From NCBI GenBank assembly GCA_016782825.1, contig JADHXT010000286.1, positions 1 through 5,078 on the forward strand: a DNA stretch of 5,078 bases, in the 5' to 3' direction. Under the pieces are notes generated by a model that was not told the origin of the DNA, searched no databases, and was given only the letters and a program-made list of their open reading frames with translations. Shown here one piece after another: positions 1-5,078 of the stretch. This DNA is from Candidatus Brocadiia bacterium. GTDB lineage: Bacteria > Planctomycetota > PUPC01 > DSUN01. Within the stretch, counting starts at the first letter, position 1; each line of letters begins with the position of its first letter. The translations under genes were made by a program, and so were the position numbers.

Positions 1-1161
1 TCACTTCCTCCTCTTGCCCTTCCTCGGCGGCTTCCTGCGGGGAGGGGGCGCCTTGGGGGCCGGGAAGCCGTTGGTGCGGATGCGCGTGCCGACCTCGCGA
101 AGCGTGGCCGCATCGCCCTTGTGGATGGAGCCGTCGGGGAGCGGGCCAGTGTTGAGGAGCAGGTTGGCTTTCTGATAGGCGGCATGAGCCAGCTTCTCCA
201 TCACCTGGTCGGCGTTCAGGTGGGGGCTGCCGTTCACGTATCCCCAGCCGTTCTTCTGGAGGGTGGTGCAGATCTCCATCGGCTTGCCCGACGGGTTCGT
301 GATGCCCTGATGCTCGGGGGCGAAGAAGTCCTCCGTGCCCAGTAGGCCCTGCTTGTAGGATACCAGAATCTGCGGCTGAAGGCGGTGGATGTGGCGGTAG
401 AGTTCCTGGCAGTGGAACTTGGCGGGGTCGCCCGCTCGCGTCGTGCCGATGCCATCGAGCCAGATGCCGGCGATGGGGCCGTACTGGGTGCATAGCTCGG
501 CGATCTGCGCCGTCATGAAGTCCACGTATCTCTGGAGGTCGTGCTCGCCGTCCTTGGCGTATTCGGGTTGCGGGGCCTTGTATGCGGGGCGGGCCGTGCG
601 TCCCCATTCCTTCCCCTGCGGAGCATGGGGGTGACGCCAGTCGCGGCCGTGGGAGTAGTAGAGGAACAGGCCGAGGCCCTTCTTCTGGCAGGCGGCGGCG
701 AGCTCACCCACGAGGTCGCGCTTCGCCGGGCTGTTCAGGCTGTTGAAGTCCGTGTGCTTCGTGCGGAAGAGGCAGAAGCTGTCGTGGTGGCGGGTGGTGA
801 TGTTCACGTATCTCATCTCGGCGGCGAGGGCGAGATCGGTGATGGAATCTGCATCGAACTTCTCGGCGATGAACTTGTCCTTCAGCCTGGCATACTCGGC
901 CAGGGGGATCTTCTCGCGATACTGCACCCACTCGTGCCGCCCGAGCAGCGAGTAGAGGCCGTAGTGTAGGAACAGGCCGAACCGCGCCTTCCGGAACCAC
1001 TCGATGGCTGCCGCCCTCGGGTTCTCTGCGTACGCTTCCTCATAGCCCTTGAGATAGGATGGAACTGTGGCAGGCGCCGCCTTTGCCCGACGACTCGCGC
1101 CCAGCACTGCCACCACGGCTCCCGACCCCAGCCACTCCCGACGCGACAGCTTCCTGGCCAT
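1..1161 (-). CDS. GH29-like alpha-L-fucosidase, Tat-exported
   Basis: Likely retaining glycoside hydrolase of family 29, removing alpha-L-fucose from glycans outside the cytoplasm. The 386-residue protein starts at ATG 1161, behind an AGGGG Shine-Dalgarno at 1169-1173. The open frame runs on upstream to 1464, but that part lacks a ribosome site and reads as low-complexity Arg/His. The N-terminus carries a twin-arginine signal (SRREWL, residues 6-11), a hydrophobic stretch and a probable AKA cleavage site near residue 28. GH29 landmarks appear in order: FGLFLHYGLYS (61-71), YVNITTRHHDSFCLF (118-132), GLGLFLYYSHGRDW (162-175), GIWLDG (232-237; D236 sits where the family nucleophile is expected) and LLLNTGPLPDG (334-344). 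At 386 residues it is short for the family. The C-terminal beta-sandwich is missing and is replaced by a Pro/Lys/Arg-rich tail (368-386). Family assignment is firm; fucose specificity is inferred. It appears monocistronic. Confidence 0.88.
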   Translation of the reverse strand: MARKLSRREWLGSGAVVAVLGASRRAKAAPATVPSYLKGYEEAYAENPRAAAIEWFRKARFGLFLHYGLYSLLGRHEWVQYREKIPLAEYARLKDKFIAEKFDADSITDLALAAEMRYVNITTRHHDSFCLFRTKHTDFNSLNSPAKRDLVGELAAACQKKGLGLFLYYSHGRDWRHPHAPQGKEWGRTARPAYKAPQPEYAKDGEHDLQRYVDFMTAQIAELCTQYGPIAGIWLDGIGTTRAGDPAKFHCQELYRHIHRLQPQILVSYKQGLLGTEDFFAPEHQGITNPSGKPMEICTTLQKNGWGYVNGSPHLNADQVMEKLAHAAYQKANLLLNTGPLPDGSIHKGDAATLREVGTRIRTNGFPAPKAPPPRRKPPRKGKRRK

Positions 1162-1168
1162 GCGTATT

Positions 1169-1173
1169 CCCCT
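1169..1173 (-). promoter_or_regulatory. Ribosome binding site of the GH29 gene
   Basis: AGGGG on the minus strand lies 7 nt before the ATG at 1161. It supports that start over the longer open frame that reaches 1464. Confidence 0.6.
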
Positions 1174-1307
1174 GCGAGGTTGTGTTCGGCGTCCGCTCGG
1201 TATCCTGCTTCTGTACCACTTTCTGCGCCAGAAGGCAACATCCACTGGAGGGGCACGGGCGCACGGTGTCTTGCGAACGCTTACGTCAGCAGGCGCAGGC
1301 CAGTAGG

Positions 1308-1433
1308 CTATGTGCTGGGGCCGAGGTAGGTGAGGCGGAGGGCGTCGGCGATGACGTAGCCGTTGGCGGCGTCGGTGAGCTGCATCCAGCCGTCGGCCGT
1401 GGCGAGGTCGTAGATGCTGGCGGGCGGTCCGTC
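1308..1433 (-). pseudogene. C-terminal remnant of a golvesin-C-like domain protein
   Basis: About 41 sense codons end in TAG at 1308-1310 and are preceded in frame by a TGA at 1434-1436. There is no start codon or ribosome site. The translated tail contains GWMQLTDAANGYVIADALRL, followed by TYLGPST. A 'D-A-A-N-G-Y-V-I-A-D-A-(L/V)-R' ending is typical of golvesin/xanthan-lyase C-terminal-like beta-sandwich domains, which are found at the ends of many secreted proteins and hydrolases. I see no continuation upstream in the other two minus frames, so the rest of the gene seems deleted. It lies just upstream of, and on the same strand as, the GH29 gene. The domain match is from memory of the motif; a chance resemblance is possible but unlikely given its position directly before a stop. 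Confidence 0.5.
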
Positions 1434-1529
1434 TCAATCCACGGTGCTGGTGTGCCTGCCCCATGGGGACCAGGAGTTGACTGCGTTAAGCATAGGCTCC
1501 GCCCGCCGCCTGCAATCGCCCCGTGCGGT

Positions 1530-1558
1530 TCGACTACACATCGTCCAGGACATATACT
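1530..1558 (+). promoter_or_regulatory. Candidate promoter of the thioredoxin-like gene
   Basis: TATACT at 1553-1558 matches five of six -10 consensus bases. The -35 region 17 bp upstream (TCGACT, 1530-1535) is a poor match. It would give a leader of roughly 90 nt before the ATG at 1657. The call rests on the -10 box alone. Confidence 0.28.
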
Positions 1559-1640
1559 GAGGTGGAACCGAACGTATGGGTCTGAGCAAGGTGTGGTCAT
1601 TCGCTCGTGCAAAGAGCGGGCGCTCGGTCCTTGAATGTTC

Positions 1641-1646
1641 AGGAGG
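1641..1646 (+). promoter_or_regulatory. Ribosome binding site of the thioredoxin-like gene
   Basis: A perfect AGGAGG lies 10 nt before ATG 1657. It decides the start in favour of 1657 over the in-frame ATG at 1576, which has no Shine-Dalgarno and would bury the signal peptide 27 residues inside the protein. Confidence 0.75.
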
Positions 1647-1656
1647 ATCACCGCCG

Positions 1657-2859
1657 ATGCGTCTCTCATGCCGCCGATATGCAATCCTCACACTGGCTGC
1701 CGTCTGCGGTAGTGCCCTCGCACAAGACGCGCACCGGCTCCGTGAACATCGTGGGGAGATGGCTCTGACCCAGGCACGGGTGCTGTCGAAGCATGGGCTC
1801 CACCGCCGTGCACTTGCCGCACTGACGCACGCGGCCAGGGATTGCCCGGCACTGGCGAGCCAGTCGGTCGCTCTTGCCTTCGAGTTGGGGCGAAGCTCAC
1901 GGCAGGGCAAGAGCATCAGCATGCCTGAGCCCGTCTCGGCGGCCTTCGAGCGCGCGAGGGATACGGGACAGCCCGTCATGCTCTTCCTGGCACGGCCGAC
2001 CTGTGGCCTGTGCCGTTTCACGCAGCAGAATCTCAAGGACCCAAAGCTTGCGTCTTCCCTTCGTCACATCATCAAGGTGGACCTGAGAATCGATGCCCAA
2101 GAAAACAGGCCCTTGCTGAACCAACTCTCGGCAAAGAAGAGCATGAGGATGCTGCCGTTCATCTTCTACCTCTCTCCCGAAGAGGAGATCATCGACTACA
2201 CTTCGGGGGGCCAGGAGGCAGCACAGCTTGCCGCCAAATTCAAGTCCGTCCTGACACAGACGCTTGGCGCGACGGACTCCAAGCTACGGGACCGCTTCGC
2301 GAAGGAGGTCGAGAAGGCTCATGCGCTGGTAGACAACGGGAAGTGTGGCGATGCGATGAAGGCATATCAGGCCGTGGGCAAGCTCGGCATCGTCGGCGAG
2401 CCCGCCAAGAAGGTACAGAAGATCATCCAGGCGATCGAGCTGATCGGCCAGGCACACCTGACCCACTGCCAGAATGCGCTACGAGCCAGTGCCTATGACA
2501 AGTGCGTGCCCGGGCTGCTGATACTCGAAAGCGACTTCGCCGGCACCCGAATCGCGGGTCGCGCCAAGGCGGAACTTGAGAGAGTCAAGGCTGCTCCCAA
2601 GGGCAAGGAGGCCCTTGAGCGCTGGACAGGAGCGGTGGCGGGCAAAGCGGCAGCCAGCGCGTCGGAGCCTGAAAGCGCCCCGCCGGTGTCGAATCCCGTC
2701 AGCGAGCGGCAGGCCAGCAGCATGCTCAGCATGGCAAAGGCCTTCCTGACCAACAAGCGTGCCGACCTGGCGCGGAAGCACCTCGGTCAGCTCATCGCCA
2801 AGTATCCCAACACGAAGGCCGCTCGCGAAGCCACCTCGATCGTCAAGTCGCTCAAGTGA
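1657..2859 (+). CDS. Exported thioredoxin-like protein with C-terminal TPR-like repeats
   Basis: A 400-residue protein, probably periplasmic. Residues 1-22 form a Sec-type signal (basic MRLSCRRY, hydrophobic core, ALA-Q cleavage). Residues 27-82 are helical and may be a degenerate TPR. A thioredoxin-like domain spans about 92-203: the strand VMLFLARP leads into the CGLC redox motif (C116, C119), with a VDLRID strand (141-146) and a probable cis-proline (LPFIFYLS, P167) before the last strands. Residues 205-325 are helical with scattered Cys (C230, C271, C283). A low-complexity Ala/Ser/Pro/Glu linker (326-350) leads to a closing TPR-like unit (353-400, including HLGQLIAKYPNTKAA), resembling the outer-membrane lipoprotein/YbgF type. 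The active-site pair suggests thiol-disulfide exchange; partner and pathway are unknown. It is divergent from the GH29 gene, convergent with ssrA, and probably transcribed alone. The fold call is good; the biological role is unassigned. Confidence 0.82.
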   Translation: MRLSCRRYAILTLAAVCGSALAQDAHRLREHRGEMALTQARVLSKHGLHRRALAALTHAARDCPALASQSVALAFELGRSSRQGKSISMPEPVSAAFERARDTGQPVMLFLARPTCGLCRFTQQNLKDPKLASSLRHIIKVDLRIDAQENRPLLNQLSAKKSMRMLPFIFYLSPEEEIIDYTSGGQEAAQLAAKFKSVLTQTLGATDSKLRDRFAKEVEKAHALVDNGKCGDAMKAYQAVGKLGIVGEPAKKVQKIIQAIELIGQAHLTHCQNALRASAYDKCVPGLLILESDFAGTRIAGRAKAELERVKAAPKGKEALERWTGAVAGKAAASASEPESAPPVSNPVSERQASSMLSMAKAFLTNKRADLARKHLGQLIAKYPNTKAAREATSIVKSLK

Positions 2860-2960
2860 TGGTGTCCGTCGGACTGAAGACGGAAGGTGGGGAAGGCTCT
2901 CGATGTGGACGGTGAGTGTGGGACATGTGTGGGATTGGCGGATGGTGGCGACGATGGGGA

Positions 2961-3002
2961 TAAACACAAAGGGCTGCAAGTCAATGACTTACAGCCCTTG
3001 TG
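2961..3002 (-). terminator. Rho-independent terminator of ssrA
   Basis: A strong hairpin sits 3 nt beyond the encoded CCA end of the tmRNA. CACAA(A)GGGCTG at 2965-2976 pairs with CAGCCCTTGTG at 2992-3002, with one bulged base. An inner stem AAGTC/GACTT closes an AAT loop. On the minus strand the hairpin runs into a T-rich stretch (TTTGTGTTTA), so it is oriented to stop the smpB-ssrA transcript. It might also slow plus-strand transcription from the convergent gene ending at 2859, but that side has no T-tract. Confidence 0.78.
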
Positions 3003-3005
3003 CGG

Positions 3006-3361
3006 TGGTGGAGGCGGGGGGAATCGAACCCCCGTCCCGTGACAGCTCACCAGGAGCTTCTACGTGCGTAGTCTACCGATTAGGTCTCGCCTTGGCAGCC
3101 TCCGGTAGACGGGATGCCGCTTCGGCCAGCCCAAACAGTTGTTTCGCTGCCGCCCCGTCGGGCAAAAGGCGGTGGCTAGCCCGTTGTTTTACGCCCCGCC
3201 GCCCCCACGGGCGAGAGACGGCAGGACGCGGCTGTTGTTACGCAGCCATTGCCATTTGGTTATTGGCAGTTGTTGTTTTGCCAGGTGTTTTACGAGGCCG
3301 CCTGACAACCTCGGCACGCGACTACTGGATCATTCTGCCCGGTCGATACCTGGTCGCCCCC
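3006..3361 (-). ncRNA. ssrA: Transfer-messenger RNA (tmRNA)
   Basis: A 356-nt one-piece tmRNA that rescues stalled ribosomes by acting as an Ala-tRNA and then as a short mRNA. The 5' end GGGGGCG (3361-3355) pairs with CGCCTCC (3016-3010) in a 7-bp acceptor stem. The third pair is G-U, the alanine identity determinant. Discriminator A is at 3009 and encoded CCA at 3008-3006. The 5' domain GGGGGCGACCAGGTATCGAC matches the tmRNA start pattern. The T-arm is GGGGG-TTCGATT-CCCCC. The tag frame lies at 3282-3238. The remaining ~220 nt are GC-rich pairing segments separated by AAAACAAC or AAACAAC linkers, as expected for the pseudoknots. smpB lies 53 nt upstream on the same strand, and a terminator follows 3 nt downstream. 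Confidence 0.97.
3238..3282 (-). other. tmRNA proteolysis-tag reading frame
   Basis: Read on the minus strand from resume codon GGC (3282-3280), the frame gives GKTTTANNQMAMAA and then TAA (3240-3238). The 14-residue length and the G-K-T start match the known Bacillus subtilis tag GKTNSFNQNVALAA. The hydrophobic-Ala-Ala end is the part recognised by ClpXP-type proteases; an AMAA end is known from Chlorobium. The next frame hits UAA after Q-N-N-N-C-Q, and the third has no nearby stop, so this frame is the only plausible one. A shorter reading starting at GCC (ANNQMAMAA) shares the frame and cannot be fully excluded. Confidence 0.85.
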
Positions 3362-3370
3362 TTTCGGAAT

Positions 3371-3394
3371 GCGGAGCGCAGACGGTGGCTCCGC
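3371..3394 (-). other. Hairpin in the smpB-ssrA spacer
   Basis: A perfect 7-bp stem (GCGGAGC at 3371-3377 with GCTCCGC at 3388-3394) encloses a 10-nt loop, 10 nt upstream of the mature tmRNA 5' end. No T-tract follows, so it is not a terminator. Its position in the leader of a tRNA-like RNA that needs 5' trimming suggests a processing or folding role; this is inference. Confidence 0.5.
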
Positions 3395-3414
3395 GGTGCA
3401 TGGTGGCCGTCTTG

Positions 3415-3876
3415 TCAACGCCGGCGCAGCACGGCCTGGCTGAGGCGGCGGTCGGTCTCGCGTTTCTTGATGTCCTCGCGCTTGTCAAACTGGCGTTTGC
3501 CGCTCACGAGGCCGATTTCGACTTTGGCGTATCCGCGCTTGAAGTAGAGGCACAGCGGGATGAGGGTGAGGCCTTTCTCGTGGATCTTGGTGGTCAGGCG
3601 TTTGATCTCGCGGCGGTGGAGCAGGAGCTTGCGCTTGCGCAGCGGGTCGTGGTTGTCGTAGGCGGTCTTCTCGTAGGGGCTGATGTGCAGGCCGACGAGG
3701 AAGATCTCCTGGCCCTCGAGGCGCGCGTAGCAGTCAGTCATCTGCACTTGGCCGCTTCGCAGGCTCTTCACTTCGGTGCCGCGCAGGGCAAGGCCAGCTT
3801 CCCACTTGTCAAGGATCGTGTAGTTGTGATACGCCTTCTTGTTGCGTGCGATGAGCTTGGTTCCGTCGTCTGCCAT
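3415..3876 (-). CDS. smpB: SsrA-binding protein SmpB
   Basis: Cytoplasmic partner of tmRNA. It binds the tRNA-like domain, mimics the missing anticodon arm in the ribosomal A site, and places its C-terminal tail in the empty mRNA channel. The 153-residue length is typical. Start is ATG at 3876, with AGGA 9 nt upstream (3886-3889). The frame stays open to 4038, but that stretch contains the promoter and a dispersed repeat, so the long form is rejected. Family signatures: IARNKKAYHNY (9-19), EAGLALRGTEVKSLR (26-40), the DPLRKRKLLLHRREI region (77-91), LYFKRGYAKVEIGLVSGK (110-127) and the C-terminal DKREDIKKRE (131-140) followed by a basic tail. No key segment is missing. The stop codon lies 53 nt from the tmRNA 5' end. 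Confidence 0.97.
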   Translation of the reverse strand: MADDGTKLIARNKKAYHNYTILDKWEAGLALRGTEVKSLRSGQVQMTDCYARLEGQEIFLVGLHISPYEKTAYDNHDPLRKRKLLLHRREIKRLTTKIHEKGLTLIPLCLYFKRGYAKVEIGLVSGKRQFDKREDIKKRETDRRLSQAVLRRR

Positions 3877-3921
3877 CGGGGGATGTCCTGCGGGCTCGAG
3901 CTCTTCGCGGGCGACCCATCC

Positions 3922-3950
3922 ATTATACTCCCGCCGTCCGCTGTTTTCAA
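3922..3950 (-). promoter_or_regulatory. Strong sigma-70-type promoter for smpB-ssrA
   Basis: On the minus strand TTGAAA (3950-3945) is separated by exactly 17 bp from a perfect TATAAT (3927-3922). The predicted start near 3915 gives a leader of about 39 nt to the smpB ATG. It is the best promoter in the window. With the terminator at 2961-3002 it delimits a single smpB-ssrA unit. Confidence 0.82.
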
Positions 3951-3976
3951 CGCGTGCGGCGACGTTGAGCATGATC

Positions 3977-4030
3977 CCCCGGACTCCACTCGCCGGATTC
4001 TCCTCGATTTTCTTCCGAACCTTGTTTTTC
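3977..4030. repeat. Dispersed repeat, copy A
   Basis: Aligns without gaps to copy B (4327-4380), offset exactly 350 bp. About 44 of 54 positions are identical, and the first 33 differ at only two. The shared core includes CACTCGCCGGATTC and CCTCGATT. It lies just upstream of the smpB promoter. No inverted termini or coding potential are seen, so it may be a genome-wide intergenic repeat; that needs other contigs to judge. Confidence 0.7.
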
Positions 4031-4054
4031 GGCCACATGACCCTTGTTTTTCGG
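4020..4054. repeat. Direct repeat of 13 bp, 22-bp period
   Basis: CCTTGTTTTTCGG occurs at 4020-4032 and again at 4042-4054. This is a one-and-a-half-unit tandem repeat overlapping the end of dispersed-repeat copy A. It is absent from copy B, so it arose after the copies separated or was lost there. Confidence 0.7.
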
Positions 4055-4102
4055 ACTCAGCCTCCGCCGCCCGCCCTGCCAGCCAACCCAAAGGCTCCAA
4101 GT

Positions 4103-4123
4103 CACTAAGACACAAAGACATAG
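4103..4123. repeat. Short 'AAGACACAAAGACA' intergenic repeat-like segment
   Basis: CACTAAGACACAAAGACATA is locally repetitive (AAGACA twice). It resembles a short motif that recurs between genes in several PVC-group and related draft genomes. That resemblance is from memory, and only one copy is in this window. Confidence 0.3.
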
Positions 4124-4194
4124 GGAGATCTGCCCGAGAATCCACGCGGAAAGACGCGATGGGTGAGGAGATGAGCATCAGGGTCTCAGACTCC

Positions 4195-4228
4195 TGGCTG
4201 ACGGCTGAAAGCTGATAGCTGACAGCTA
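4195..4228. repeat. Heptad tandem array (NRGCTGA)
   Basis: Four full 7-bp units (TGGCTGA, CGGCTGA, AAGCTGA, TAGCTGA) and a partial fifth. The last part contains the palindrome AGCTGACAGCT (4217-4227). Translated on the minus strand it gives SYQLSAVS, the signature of a simple intergenic repeat seen in several bacterial phyla and often misannotated as protein. It is not a gene here. Confidence 0.8.
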
Positions 4229-4326
4229 CTCTACCCATGCGTCAGCCCTTCGGACTGCGGCGGCACGACCCCGCCTTTCCTCCGCCGGCCAACCCGCCCC
4301 TCCGACGCAATAGCCAGATAGCATGG

Positions 4327-4380
4327 CCCCGGACTTCACTCGCCGGATTCCCCTCGATTCCTTCTCGACCCTTGATTTCC
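4327..4380. repeat. Dispersed repeat, copy B
   Basis: Partner of the copy at 3977-4030, same orientation, no gaps. The flanks on both sides differ, so the similarity is limited to this unit rather than a larger duplication. Confidence 0.7.
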
Positions 4381-4405
4381 TGACTCGCCCCCATCCTCCG
4401 CCCAC

Positions 4406-4512
4406 CAATGGACACCATGGACAGTATGGACGGAATGGACAGGAAGATCAGGCCCCGTTCAGCACCGCGCGGCTTTCGTCCATTCGGTCCATTCAGTCCA
4501 TTCTGTCCATTG
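4406..4512. repeat. Inverted pair of 9-bp minisatellites forming a long hairpin
   Basis: The left array is four 9-bp units of ATGGAC plus three variable bases (4408-4443). The right array is four units of GTCCATT plus two variable bases (4478-4512). Each is the reverse complement of the other: arms 4406-4440 and 4478-4512 pair at 30 of 35 positions around a 37-nt loop. The mismatches fall at the variable unit ends. Because the period is 9, frames read through as repeats such as EWTEWTEWT, which are not real proteins. In RNA or single-stranded DNA this would fold strongly from either strand. Confidence 0.85.
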
Positions 4513-4893
4513 CCCCCACGGCATGTTCTCGGCTCTGACCCCCAGTCGCGGGCACCCACTCACGCCTCCCTGTGACTCTGGAGTGCGCTGTCTCCTCGAC
4601 GGGCGGGTTGGATGGTTGGATGAGCGGAGAAGAAGCCACCCTTCGACGCTCCGTTGGTTCAGCCCTCCATTCCCCCAGTCATCCCGCAGTCGCGAAGGGC
4701 GAGCGCACAACAAGGTGTGGGCTGTCAGGATGCCCCACGATCAGGGATCAGACCCCAGGAAGGCGTGCACCTTGGCTTCCACTGCCTCACCTCGTACGCT
4801 CAGGGCAGGGCGGTTGCCCCTCCACCCCAGCAACTGAATAGCATGTCCCAATACGGTACCCTCGGATCATACCGCTGGGTCACTCCGGTGGAG
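4513..4893. other. Gene-free stretch, no recognised content
   Basis: Short open frames run through on both strands, but none shows a ribosome site, a domain or a natural composition. The only local structure is a doubled GGTTGGAT at 4606-4621. It may be decayed sequence; nothing identifies its origin. Confidence 0.55.
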
Positions 4894-4951
4894 TAATTGA
4901 GTAAGGTGTCTGCGGATTACCCTAATTGAGCAAGGTGTCTGCGGATTACCC
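4894..4951. repeat. Tandem duplication of a 29-bp unit
   Basis: Units 4894-4922 and 4923-4951 (TAATTGAG, then YAAGGTGTCTGCGGATTACCC) abut directly and differ by one base (T/C at 4902/4931). The TA at 4952-4953 begins a third unit that is then lost. GGATCAT-N-CCGCT occurs on each side (4864-4876 and 4970-4982). No transposase or paired inverted end is visible. Confidence 0.85.
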
Positions 4952-4953
4952 TA

Positions 4954-5078
4954 TGCCGAATAGTTGACTGGATCATCCCGCTCCGCCACCCGCTTCCGGC
5001 TTGACAGGCTTGCTCACAAGTGTCCTTTCCGATGTCCTAACGACGTTCGCTCCGTCGCCGAGTCCTCGGTGTCCGTCT
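4954..5078. other. Right edge, no gene recognised
   Basis: No open frame with a start signal, and no RNA gene or clear terminator, is seen up to the window end. A gene may begin beyond it. Confidence 0.4.

Noticed and set aside
1216..1238. Promoter for the GH29 gene (TTGCCT, 17 bp, TACAGA)
   Set aside because: Spacing is right but the -10 matches only three of six bases; too weak to list.
1162..1464. In-frame N-terminal extension of the GH29 gene
   Set aside because: No ribosome site, Arg/His-rich translation, and the Tat signal begins at the 1161 start.
1582..1593. TGAGCAAGGTGT shared with the 29-bp repeat at 4894-4951
   Set aside because: A 12-base match between two places in 5 kb is close to chance expectation.
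1576..1656. Earlier ATG for the thioredoxin-like gene
   Set aside because: It lacks a Shine-Dalgarno and would place the signal peptide internally; AGGAGG supports 1657.
3413..3418. TTGACA as an ssrA-specific -35 box
   Set aside because: A perfect -35 match overlapping the smpB stop, but no -10-like hexamer lies 15-19 bp downstream, and it is 52 nt from the tmRNA start.
3877..4038. 54-residue N-terminal extension of SmpB
   Set aside because: It covers the smpB promoter and dispersed-repeat copy A, and SmpB proteins normally begin near the 3876 ATG.
3139..4215. Long plus-strand open frame of 358 codons
   Set aside because: It is antisense to smpB and the tmRNA, and its composition mirrors the SmpB codons.
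4406..4512. CRISPR array
   Set aside because: Units are 9 bp with 2-3 variable bases; there are no spacers and no cas genes.
4459..4896. Several open frames of 80-105 codons on both strands
   Set aside because: No start signals or recognisable domains; some owe their length to the 9-bp arrays.

Overview
The window is GC-rich bacterial chromosome. It holds three intact protein genes, one tmRNA gene, a short gene remnant, and about 1 kb of gene-free DNA crowded with short repeats. A Tat-exported GH29-type glycosidase, a golvesin-C-like remnant, and intergenic minisatellites of the 'YQLSAVS' and 'TGGAC' types together suggest a planctomycete or other PVC-group bacterium. That assignment is inference from gene style only; no rRNA or marker tree is available here.

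Layout from left to right. (a) 1-1161, minus strand: a complete GH29-like alpha-L-fucosidase with a twin-arginine signal. (b) 1162-1656: spacer holding, on the minus strand, the last ~41 codons of a lost gene (1308-1433), followed on the plus strand by a candidate promoter and a strong Shine-Dalgarno. (c) 1657-2859, plus strand: an exported 400-residue protein with a CxxC thioredoxin-like domain and C-terminal helical/TPR-like repeats. (d) 2961-3876, minus strand: the trans-translation locus, read as promoter, smpB, a 53-nt spacer with a hairpin, ssrA (tmRNA), and a terminator. It looks like one transcription unit. The two genes act together: SmpB binds tmRNA and delivers it to stalled ribosomes, where the tmRNA adds the degradation tag, read here as GKTTTANNQMAMAA. 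(e) 3977-5078: a repeat-rich desert. It contains two copies of a ~54-bp dispersed repeat exactly 350 bp apart, a heptad GCTGA array, two mutually inverted 9-bp minisatellites that can fold into a long hairpin, and a 29-bp tandem duplication. I see no convincing gene there.

No new defence, mobile or biosynthetic system is visible. The most informative items are the compact smpB-ssrA unit, with its readable tag and processing-type hairpin, and the inverted minisatellite pair.
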